A stretch of 64,000 nucleotides of DNA from G963677485 sp942492855 (lineage in GTDB: Bacteria > Armatimonadota > HRBIN16): the NCBI GenBank assembly GCA_942492855.1, contig OW818647.1, forward strand, positions 2,790,001-2,854,000. The letters run 5' to 3'. How positions within the stretch are numbered: position 1 is the stretch's first letter; each line of letters begins with the position of its first letter. The position numbers were made by a program, and so were the translations under genes. Below, in pieces: positions 34,594-42,028 of the stretch. The notes under the pieces are model-generated. The model did no database searches. It was not told the DNA's origin and saw only the letters and a program-made list of their open reading frames with translations.

Positions 34594-35587
34594 TGACGCA
34601 CTGCTGCGGTTTCTATGGCGACAATGGTCGCAACTCGGCGTTGCCGGTGATATCGAGTTCAAGGACACTTGGATAATTGATCCTGAAGCACTGTTGCTGT
34701 TCACCTTGGATGTAGCTCGATACGACCCGCGCCTCTTCGATGAGGTCGTCGACTGGGCCGTTCGGAATAGCCGGTGGATCAGTTTGCAGCGTCTCAAAAA
34801 CATCGCCAATTCGAGTGATGACGAAGTCAAGAAGAATCTGAAGGCCGTTGCCGAAGTGGTTGACGCTGTGGATACCAAAAACAGGTGGCGATCAATCTCA
34901 AGTATGCCGCTGCCATCTGTCAAACACGAAGTTCCATTTTTCAAATTCGCCAACGGGGACCCATTACCGGTGATAGGGGAGGTTGACCCTCTTTTCATGG
35001 GTGTGGGATATACCCGCCAGAAGATTGCTCTCCGCGGTTTGTCGTCAGGTGTGCCCATGGGTTCAACGACCAATATGTTGTTCATGCTGCGTTCCTTGGT
35101 TGGACTGTCGCCCCGGGCCGAAGTAGCCGCATATTTGTTGACGCATCCGAATGGCAAGGTAAGTGTGATCGCTCGGTCAGCGTATTACTCGCATCCGTCG
35201 ATACATGATACCCTTGATGCTCTCGCACAATCAGGGCTAGTGCATTCCCAGAAGGGTGGTCTCTATTCCATTGATGTTGAGCGATGGAGAGTTTTCCTTG
35301 AAGTCAATGCACCTTTGCCCGTCTGGGTGGAGTGGCCGAAGGTTTTTTCGGCGCTATCGGATTTGGTGAAGTTCTTTGAAGAGAGTGACCAAGTGGCAAT
35401 GTCGGACTATCTATTGAGATCACGGATTTTGACGCTTTACGATAAGTTACGCGACAAGCTGCTCAACAGTGGCATCACCAACCCGTTTCTGCGGGTGTGC
35501 AGCCTTGATGAGGCTGTGGAACTGCTGCCACAGAGGATCGATCAGTTGATGAGGGTGATCAACAGTAATCATGTTGTTACCGGATAA
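34562..35587 (+). CDS. Unfamiliar protein with a winged-helix-like region, between duplicated terminators
   Basis: About 341 aa from the ATG at 34562 (AAAGTGGGA upstream); the frame is open from 34511 but those codons overlap a small ORF. The protein is mostly helical. A segment at about residues 165-240 (MLRSLVGLSPRAEVAAYLL then HDTLDALAQSGLVHSQKGGLYSID) looks like a winged helix-turn-helix, as in some antitoxin or regulator families. A C-terminal helical bundle follows. I do not recognise the family with certainty. It lies alone between two copies of the tRNA-Asn terminator, suggesting insertion as a unit. AbiEi-like antitoxin is one idea, but no toxin partner is present. Confidence 0.65.
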   Translation: MLLSTLRQSTNDALLRFLWRQWSQLGVAGDIEFKDTWIIDPEALLLFTLDVARYDPRLFDEVVDWAVRNSRWISLQRLKNIANSSDDEVKKNLKAVAEVVDAVDTKNRWRSISSMPLPSVKHEVPFFKFANGDPLPVIGEVDPLFMGVGYTRQKIALRGLSSGVPMGSTTNMLFMLRSLVGLSPRAEVAAYLLTHPNGKVSVIARSAYYSHPSIHDTLDALAQSGLVHSQKGGLYSIDVERWRVFLEVNAPLPVWVEWPKVFSALSDLVKFFEESDQVAMSDYLLRSRILTLYDKLRDKLLNSGITNPFLRVCSLDEAVELLPQRIDQLMRVINSNHVVTG

Positions 35588-35605
35588 AGGGGGCATTATC
35601 TAAGG

Positions 35606-35663
35606 ACATCCGTTTATACCTCTCAAATCCCACCAGCGATGCTGGCGGGATTTTTGCTTTTTT
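35606..35663 (+). terminator. Second copy of the tRNA-Asn terminator repeat
   Basis: Same stem-loop and T-run as 34334-34390, now 19 bp past the stop of the 34562-35587 gene, which it would terminate. Confidence 0.9.
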
Positions 35664-35730
35664 ATGGCGATGTCTGCGATTATGGACATAGTTCCGCATA
35701 TTGGGCCGATATGACAGTGGAGGCAAGCGA

Positions 35731-36177
35731 GTGATAGAGTTTGAGGCGACGATCGTCAGGCTGCCAGGCAAGATTGTGTGGCCGGTTTTCTACATCCCGG
35801 ATTCCTTCGCGGAGGCGGTTGGCAGCAAGAGCCGCATCAACGTGCTGGCCGTGGTAGACGGCGCCGAGTTTCGCGGCACGCTGCTGCCCAGCAGCAACGG
35901 GCATTACATGGTCTACAACCAGACCATGCGCAAGCACTGCGGTAAAGAGATCGGTGAGAGCCTGCACGTATCGCTGGAAGTCGATGACCAGCCACGCGAA
36001 CTGGAGCTGCCCGAAGACGTGGTCGCGGCGTTGGACGGCACGGTAGCCGCGATGGATAAGTTTACGTCGCTTCCTTACTACATACGGCGGGAGGAGATCA
36101 ACAAGATCAACGACGCCAAGACGCAGCCTACGCGGGAGAGGCGCATCAAGGCGCTGGTGGATAGGATGCTGGGGTAG
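35731..36177 (+). CDS. DUF1905/YdeI-OmpD-associated family protein
   Basis: 148 aa from a GTG at 35731 with GGAGG 7 nt upstream; an in-frame TTG 30 bp earlier is less likely. Residues 1-85 match DUF1905 (IEFEATIVRLPGKIVWPVFYIP, VDGAEFRGTLLPSSNGHYMVYN). Residues 90-148 match the bacteriocin-protection/YdeI tail (LELPEDVVAALDG, LPYYIRREEINKINDAKTQPTRERRIKALVDRML). The role is poorly known; YdeI-like proteins have been linked to antimicrobial peptide resistance. Single cytoplasmic gene. Confidence 0.85.
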   Translation: MIEFEATIVRLPGKIVWPVFYIPDSFAEAVGSKSRINVLAVVDGAEFRGTLLPSSNGHYMVYNQTMRKHCGKEIGESLHVSLEVDDQPRELELPEDVVAALDGTVAAMDKFTSLPYYIRREEINKINDAKTQPTRERRIKALVDRMLG

Positions 36178-36195
36178 GAGGTAGGGCGAGGGTGA

Positions 36196-36630
36196 TCATT
36201 TCTTTTTGGCATTACGATCTCGGGTTGCCAGTATGATGACAAGCCATATGGTCACTACAATCGATGTCGCGAATAGAATCAATTCGGGGCTGATACCCCA
36301 AGGATCATGAACGGTGGGCTTATCAAATCGCAACATCTGGTGTCCAAAAATCGCGTAACCCGATAAACCAACCAGTGGAGTGGCTATCAAAATGTATAAA
36401 CAACTTGGGGAGCTGGATCGGTCTTTGAAGAAGATGCGACCTATTATGTAAGCCAACGTGACAATGATGACAGGACTTACTATCGCGTATGTTTCTGCAG
36501 GGTGACCTACCAATACACTTTGCACGATGTATGCAATATACAACAGTATATTGATCGATATAGCGGTGACTAAATATACCCGATTTTTATACCATGCAGG
36601 CTTATTCCAGAATGACTTTTTCTTTTTCAT
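36196..36630 (-). CDS. Hypothetical four-helix membrane protein
   Basis: 144 aa. Lys-rich ends (MKKKK, NAKKK) and four predicted membrane helices: VYLVTAISINILLYIAYIV, YAIVSPVIIVTLAYIIG, LYILIATPLVGLSGYAIFG and LILFATSIVVTIWLVIILA. No recognisable domain. Convergent with the YdeI-like gene, only 18 bp apart. Function unknown. Confidence 0.65.
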   Translation of the reverse strand: MKKKKSFWNKPAWYKNRVYLVTAISINILLYIAYIVQSVLVGHPAETYAIVSPVIIVTLAYIIGRIFFKDRSSSPSCLYILIATPLVGLSGYAIFGHQMLRFDKPTVHDPWGISPELILFATSIVVTIWLVIILATRDRNAKKK

Positions 36631-36713
36631 GATTACTATTTAGCCGTGGCAACGTCTGTTACCTGCTATGGTTCCACCTCTATATGGCCGCTGTTTACCC
36701 ACAAATCATACCC

Positions 36714-36884
36714 CCGCGCCCTGAAGGACGCGGCTTATAATCCGTAAAGCCGGCTAGAAGCCGGCTGTCGGAATATCGCTACCGTGCGAGATGGTATGAA
36801 TCACAAATATCGGACGCACGGCGTCAACCAGCCGGCTTTGAGCCGGCTTTTCGTCCAATTAGCCGCAGGGCTTTCAGCCCGCGG
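36714..36884. mobile_element. MITE-like element, family A (second good copy)
   Basis: The 303-bp gap 36631-36933 has no gene. The left arm 36714-36766 nearly matches 20072-20124; the right arm 36830-36884 is its imperfect inverse (GCCGGCTTTGAGCCGGC, then GCCGCAGGGCTTTCAGCCCG). Core about 63 bp. Confidence 0.65.
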
Positions 36885-36933
36885 TAGGCCGACAATCGGT
36901 TAATGACCTGTGTGTGGCCCCACGCCCCCCCCG

Positions 36934-37620
36934 CTACAACCGCAGCCAGGGCGTGCGGTTGGGGTCGCGGCGCCAGACGGTATACGAGTAGACCGAAAGG
37001 AAGAGCACCAGAACCACACCCCCGCCGATGACAAGCCATAATAGCGCGGCGGAATCCAACAAGATGGCGCCGCAGAGCAGCATCAAGCCATAGAGGATGG
37101 TCAGACCGCCGCCCAGCCGGTGGGTTTTGCTCCACGAGAGCTCGCTGGCGAGGGTCCAGGGCGTCCGGATGCCTGCGACACGGTTCATTCGCAGCTTGGG
37201 GAAGTAGTTGCCAATCACGATGAGAAGCAATCCAAAGGTGCCCCACATCACCACACCCACATCGATCTTCCGACCAAGCGCATTGCCAATCCCCACGGCT
37301 TGCATAACGACCATCGGCGTGAGCGCGGCAATCCACATGATGTTCTTGACGGAGGTGAGGTTCTGCCATTTGGCCAGCAGGATGAAGACCCCAATCATGA
37401 TAAGCGTGGCGATCGGAAGTCCCAAGAGTGCCGTCGCCTTGTCCGAATAGGCGTCGGGCTTCCCTTGCAGATTTGAGTGGGTGACCATCTGTTGCCCATC
37501 GGGGATCATGACCCATCCCACTGCGGTGATGATCAGCATAATAGCGAGAATGAACGCGCTTGCGATCAGCAGCGGCCGGAAACTCGATGCTGTGTTCTCT
37601 TCCATTGCCATGTCCTCCAT
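36934..37620 (-). CDS. sdpI: SdpI family immunity-like membrane protein
   Basis: 228 aa. About six membrane helices. An N-terminal DUF1648-like part (AVGWVMIPDGQQMVTHSNLQG) and the SdpI signature in the C-terminal half: GNYFPKLRMNRVAGIRTPWT followed by LSWSKTHRLGG. In Bacillus, SdpI protects cells from the SdpC killing factor and signals to SdpR. The gene lies 14 bp after an ArsR-type regulator, matching the sdpRI pair. No sdpC-like toxin gene is in the window, so it may give immunity to foreign toxins. Confidence 0.85.
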   Translation of the reverse strand: MEDMAMEENTASSFRPLLIASAFILAIMLIITAVGWVMIPDGQQMVTHSNLQGKPDAYSDKATALLGLPIATLIMIGVFILLAKWQNLTSVKNIMWIAALTPMVVMQAVGIGNALGRKIDVGVVMWGTFGLLLIVIGNYFPKLRMNRVAGIRTPWTLASELSWSKTHRLGGGLTILYGLMLLCGAILLDSAALLWLVIGGGVVLVLFLSVYSYTVWRRDPNRTPWLRL

Positions 37621-37634
37621 GACTTGACGACTGA

Positions 37635-37973
37635 CTATGACTGTTCTGAACGGGGGTGCATCACGCTTTTGCCTGATGCCATCCGTTTGATCGCTTTGTT
37701 GAGGCCATCTTCTTTCAAGAGACCGAAGGTGTCCAGCAGACTCACCATCGCGTCCTCCAGCACGGAGGCATTCAGATGGTAGGTGATGGTGGTCTGAACC
37801 TTGGCGCCGTAGATCAGGTCAGCCTCCTTCAGGATGGCGAAGTGCCGCGAGAGGGTGGGCTTGGTGATGTCGAAATGTTCGGCAATCTCACCCGCCGTCA
37901 TGTCCCGCTCACGCAGCATCTGCAGGATTTTGCGCCTGGTGGGGTCTGAAAGGGCCCTGTACACATTTGCCAT
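37635..37973 (-). CDS. sdpR: ArsR-family repressor, SdpR-like
   Basis: 112 aa. Winged helix with ALSDPTRRKILQMLRERD, TAGEIAEHFDITKPTLSRHFAILKEADL as recognition region, and YGAKVQTTITYHLNASVLED wing and tail. No metal-binding Cys box, as expected for autorepressor SdpR rather than a metal sensor. First gene of a two-gene operon with sdpI. SdpR represses the sdpRI operon until SdpI titrates it at the membrane. Confidence 0.88.
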   Translation of the reverse strand: MANVYRALSDPTRRKILQMLRERDMTAGEIAEHFDITKPTLSRHFAILKEADLIYGAKVQTTITYHLNASVLEDAMVSLLDTFGLLKEDGLNKAIKRMASGKSVMHPRSEQS

Positions 37974-38110
37974 GACTCACCTGTTTGTTATTTCGTCTAA
38001 CATCTAAATATACCTGTGGCGATTTTGGTTTGTCAAGTGTTTGATGTAACTTATTGTATCGGGCCAGAAAAAGAAGGGCTCTGGCTCATACGACCGATGA
38101 ACACTAGCGG

Positions 38111-38929
38111 CTAGTCGATCTTACCCCAGAACACGTTGTATTCTTGTGATTTCGTGAAACCCACTTTTTCGGCGGTTCTTGCTGAGGCCACGTTCCGTGC
38201 CCAGCAGTCCCAGTGAGCGCTAATGCCGTTTGAGAGGCAGTGTTGGGCGAATGCTGACGCAGTCAGGCTGGCTATGCGCTTGCGTTGGTGGCTGACTGCG
38301 GTCTCAATGCCGATTCCGATATGTTGCTCATATGCATACTCCCCGGTACACCAGCATGCGATCTCATTCCCGTCATATATGGTGCAGTAGCCGAACGAAC
38401 GCTCAACAAACCGGTCGATCGAGGGCCACATCAGTTGGATCTCCTCAACCAGCGGCTCGATGTTCAGCAACCCCGGTCTCGAAAGCAGTTGACGGTCGAT
38501 CGGGAGCACCTGATATCCTTCGGGCACCGACATACGCCAATCTGGAATCTGAAGGTGCGTGAGTTGGTACAGATACCGTGGAGCGGAAAGCAGGACCCGA
38601 GGCGTGAAGATGCCCGGCAATACCTCCGCCCAACCATCGGCGTCCGTATAGATCACCATATACGAGTCCGGTGCTGGTGCGATCAGATCACAGACGACTT
38701 GCCGTATCTCATTGTTGAAAACCTGGTTGTCGCTTCGGCCAGCCAGGTAGTACTGTGACTCTTCGCTCCACAAGAACGCGGAGGTTGGGTGCGTCTGGTG
38801 GTCGACCCAAATCCGTCCGTGGCTGTTTCCGGCCGCCAGGGCCTGAAGCACGGGCTCTAGATAGGGGGCCTCGAACAGGTGCGCGGCGCATCGCAATGCG
38901 GCTGGTGGTAGCTCTTGTAACATGGGCAC
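38111..38929 (-). CDS. GNAT-type acetyltransferase (GNAT_acetyltr_2-like)
   Basis: 272 aa. The N-terminal half is a beta-rich accessory part (WVDHQTHPTSAFLWSEESQYYLAG). The C-terminal half carries a GNAT core: IACWCTGEYAYEQHIGIGIETAVSHQRKRIASLTASAF is the acetyl-CoA region, and WDCWARNVASARTAEKVGFTKSQEY the last strand-helix pair. Such proteins acetylate small amines or proteins. Single gene, substrate unknown. A second methionine two residues in is an alternative start. Confidence 0.82.
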   Translation of the reverse strand: MPMLQELPPAALRCAAHLFEAPYLEPVLQALAAGNSHGRIWVDHQTHPTSAFLWSEESQYYLAGRSDNQVFNNEIRQVVCDLIAPAPDSYMVIYTDADGWAEVLPGIFTPRVLLSAPRYLYQLTHLQIPDWRMSVPEGYQVLPIDRQLLSRPGLLNIEPLVEEIQLMWPSIDRFVERSFGYCTIYDGNEIACWCTGEYAYEQHIGIGIETAVSHQRKRIASLTASAFAQHCLSNGISAHWDCWARNVASARTAEKVGFTKSQEYNVFWGKID

Positions 38930-39125
38930 TCCTTAGTGATATCTCTGGGGTTGATGACTCTGTCTGCAGTAACGATCGGCATTCATCATATGATATCGTA
39001 TCATACTTTTTTCAGCCAGAGACCTTGGCTCGCAACAACGGATTTGATATACCCCTCCCATTGGCGCATAATGGAATCACGATAACGAGCCTTTCTGGCG
39101 ATCGCAACGGAGGATCACAGCAGAT

Positions 39126-40415
39126 ATGGAGATTGAAATGCTACTTCGGACACTCACCGTTCTTGTTTGCCTACTGACATTCACCTGTGCCGCAATCAGG
39201 CCTGCGGCCGCCAAACCCGCAGCAAAGTGGAAAATCGGCACCCCGATTGTGACTTACTGGGCTGGGCCGAGTGACTTTATGGAGCTCAACGACCGGACCG
39301 CGGAACAGCTCAGAGCGGGCGGCTGGAATGTGGGCTGGGCGAAGACACCCGAAGAGATCGATGTGTATCATCGCCATGGCCTCCGCGTGATGCTGAAGGT
39401 GGGCACCCCCAATGTGGACGACCCAGCCCAGGCAAAGGCGCTCGAGGATATAGTCGTCAAAGTGCGCAACCACCCTGCTCTGTATGCCTACTACATCGTG
39501 GATGAACCGGGTGCTGGTGCGTTCCCTGGGCTGGGCAAACTGGTGGCCTTCCTGCGAAAGCTGGACCCCGCCCACCTCGCCTTTATCAACCTGCTGCCGA
39601 CCTATGCGTCGCCTGAACAGCTTAATGTCACCGATGATGCCGCCGCGAAGGCCAAAGTGGGTATCCCATCCGACTTCTCAGGCATCGATACGGGTAATGG
39701 CACAGTGCTGCGATACCAGGAGCATCTGCGGCAGTTCATCACGGTCGTCAAGCCGGAGCTGATCAGCTACGACCACTACCACTTCATGAAGAACAGCGAT
39801 GGTCCGCAGTATTTCCTGAACCTGGGGCTGGTCCGTCTGGCCGCGCTGGAATCGGGTAAGCCGTTCATGAATATCATCCAGACCTGCGATTCCCCATCCG
39901 AGGGCTGGCGCGAGCCGGTGGCGAACGAGCTGCGCTGGCTGACATACACCTCGGTGGCCTATGGCGCTCAAGCGATCGCGCACTTCCGCTACGACCTCGG
40001 CTGTTGGAAAGACCCCAAGGATGCTACGGCTCCGCTGCCTCTCTACTGGGCGCTGTCGCAGATCAACCGTGAGTTTGTGGCGATCGCCTCGGAGCTGCAG
40101 CCGCTCAAGTCGCTGGGAGCCTACCATACCGGCAAGATGCCCATTGGTGGCGTCGCCTTGTCCGCAAAGGCTGTTTTTGCACCCGAGCGGCGATCACAGG
40201 ACTTGGTGCTGGGCACCTTCGGCAAGAGTGCCGGTCAACCCACCCATGTGGTGGTCGTGAGCTTGGACTACAAGAAGGCGGTCAGCACCACGCTGCTTGG
40301 ACCCGGTGCGATGGAGGTGTTCCATCCCGCCACGAAAGTCTGGACGAAGGTCAGCTCCCGGCTGAAGCTCGATCTCCCGCCTGGGGGTGGGGTGCTCGTG
40401 CGGCTTGCGCGGTAG
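39126..40415 (+). CDS. Secreted TIM-barrel glycoside hydrolase-like protein
   Basis: 429 aa. A signal peptide (LLRTLTVLVCLLTFTCAAIRPAAA-KP) leads to a (beta/alpha)8 barrel: VTYWAGPSDFMELNDRTAEQL, VHNVD-type strand VMLKVGTPNVDDP, the YYIVDEPGAGAFPGL motif (acidic pair at a likely catalytic strand), LISYDHYHFMKN, and WLTYTSVAYGAQAIAHFRYDLG. A small C-terminal beta domain ends in PPGGGVLVRLA. The layout resembles GH42/GH5-clan enzymes, but I cannot assign a family. The ATG at 39138, with GGAG 7 nt before it, is an alternative start. Single gene. Confidence 0.72.
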   Translation: MEIEMLLRTLTVLVCLLTFTCAAIRPAAAKPAAKWKIGTPIVTYWAGPSDFMELNDRTAEQLRAGGWNVGWAKTPEEIDVYHRHGLRVMLKVGTPNVDDPAQAKALEDIVVKVRNHPALYAYYIVDEPGAGAFPGLGKLVAFLRKLDPAHLAFINLLPTYASPEQLNVTDDAAAKAKVGIPSDFSGIDTGNGTVLRYQEHLRQFITVVKPELISYDHYHFMKNSDGPQYFLNLGLVRLAALESGKPFMNIIQTCDSPSEGWREPVANELRWLTYTSVAYGAQAIAHFRYDLGCWKDPKDATAPLPLYWALSQINREFVAIASELQPLKSLGAYHTGKMPIGGVALSAKAVFAPERRSQDLVLGTFGKSAGQPTHVVVVSLDYKKAVSTTLLGPGAMEVFHPATKVWTKVSSRLKLDLPPGGGVLVRLAR

Positions 40416-40583
40416 GGGGAGGAGATGCTGGCGGGTACCCGCCCACCCACATGTCTAAATGATGTGATATAGCATGGTGTCTGAATGCATTCACATAGTG
40501 TGTTTGGGGTTATGCTAATTCGAGGAGTAGGCATTTAGGTGATAAACATCGATGTCGACTAAAATAGACTTAGGATGAGGCAT

Positions 40584-41693
40584 ATGGCCGATAAAAAGAG
40601 CCAACATTTCGTTCCACGGTTCTATCTCAGAAACTTCGCAACTGATGAAAATGGAAAAACCATCAGTCTCATGAATATCGATGCATCTAGATATGTTCGG
40701 CACGCTCCGATAAAGTCACAAGCATGTAAAGACTACTTCTACGGAGTTGACCCTGTCATCGAAAACGCTTTGTCCGATTTTGAGGGGCAAGTAGCTAGCC
40801 TCATAGCTAGAGCTATATCGGAGTGCAGACTTCCACAACGGGGTACAGATGACTACCGCAGTATCTTGAAATTCGTTGTGATCCAGTCTCTTCGTACCGG
40901 ATATGCTGTGAAGACCATCAATGAATACTCTGATAAGCTGGTAAAGCACATTATGTCGGATGACATTCACGACGAGAGCGATTTACAGTCTAGTATCGTC
41001 CTCAACGATCCTGTTGCATTCAACCTTTCAATGATAGACAAGGTTCTGTTTGTTGCTGATGATCTTCTTTGCGTTATGATACATAATCGCACTAATCTAC
41101 CATTCATCACATCAGATAATCCGGTAATAATGTACAACCAGTTTTTGGAGCATCGAAAAACTGTTGGTAGTAACACTGGTTGGACAGCCAAAGGGTTGCA
41201 GGTTATCCTGCCCATATCGCCACGTCATCTGTTAATGTACTACGATCGTGATGTATATGTTGTGCGCCATATGAAAGAAAGTGTGATGTGCACGAGCAAT
41301 ATGGACGATATAAATATGTTGAATTCATTACAAATTATCGGTGCTGATATGAATGTATACTGTGATTTAGGTGCAAATGAGAACGATATAAGATCTATCA
41401 TGAGGATTGCTCAGCCATACATGCGTAGATCATGTGCTAGCGTAGTTGAATACATGAACAAAAACGACATCGACCCACAGCGTTCGTTATTGCATGCATA
41501 CAAACAGGATGTGTGTTGCAAACTCAGAATAAACAATGTTGGTCTGAGCAAACATGCCAAGCGGTATAAGTTAGATTCATTAGCTGTGCATGAACGGAAT
41601 CCTGACCTTTACAGATTGATGCATAACGATAGTATTTCTGCACAGACGGTAGATAGCCTTGGAGATGAGGTATTTTATCCTTTGTCACAATGA
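40584..41693 (+). CDS. DUF4238 domain protein
   Basis: About 369 aa from the ATG at 40584 (AGGA 7 nt upstream); an ATG at 40575 is also in frame. The DUF4238 hallmark HFVPRFYLRNF is near the N-terminus, followed by ACKDYFYG and a helical region ending in LPFITSDNPVIMYN and QVILPISPRHLLMYY. Codon use is visibly more AT-rich than in the flanking glycosidases, which suggests acquisition. The family occurs in many bacteria, sometimes in variable islands; function unknown. Confidence 0.85.
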   Translation: MADKKSQHFVPRFYLRNFATDENGKTISLMNIDASRYVRHAPIKSQACKDYFYGVDPVIENALSDFEGQVASLIARAISECRLPQRGTDDYRSILKFVVIQSLRTGYAVKTINEYSDKLVKHIMSDDIHDESDLQSSIVLNDPVAFNLSMIDKVLFVADDLLCVMIHNRTNLPFITSDNPVIMYNQFLEHRKTVGSNTGWTAKGLQVILPISPRHLLMYYDRDVYVVRHMKESVMCTSNMDDINMLNSLQIIGADMNVYCDLGANENDIRSIMRIAQPYMRRSCASVVEYMNKNDIDPQRSLLHAYKQDVCCKLRINNVGLSKHAKRYKLDSLAVHERNPDLYRLMHNDSISAQTVDSLGDEVFYPLSQ

Positions 41694-41741
41694 ATTCGTT
41701 GTCATTCCACTAACGCGGTGTTTATGTATCGGCAAGTTGGT

Positions 41742-41840
41742 GCGACCCACTTCGGGGTAGGTGTCTGATGGGCTTCTACCACGGGTTTCGCTGGCGCTCA
41801 CCCGTGGCTATAAGAATCTTACCCACTTCGTGGGTGCCCG
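41742..41840. repeat. Family C repeat, half element
   Basis: In the gap 41694-42028. GCGACCCACTTCGGGGTAGG is the inverse of 4096-4115, and CCACGGGTTTCGCTGGCGCT through GTGGGTGCCC matches 4175-4234. No gene is seen in the gap. Confidence 0.7.
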
Positions 41841-42028
41841 GAAAGGCATCTGCTAGTGGTCCGGTCTTCTAACTAACTCGCCCGCGCCATGGATTCCTCG
41901 GCATCGGGTTAATGGAACTTCGCACCCACGTAATACGAATATAACTCTCGCGTCAGCGTTTTAAGCAGGTGTGCCCGTGCGTGCTGGTGAACATATCCAT
42001 AACCAACGACAGTATGAGGACACCCAGT

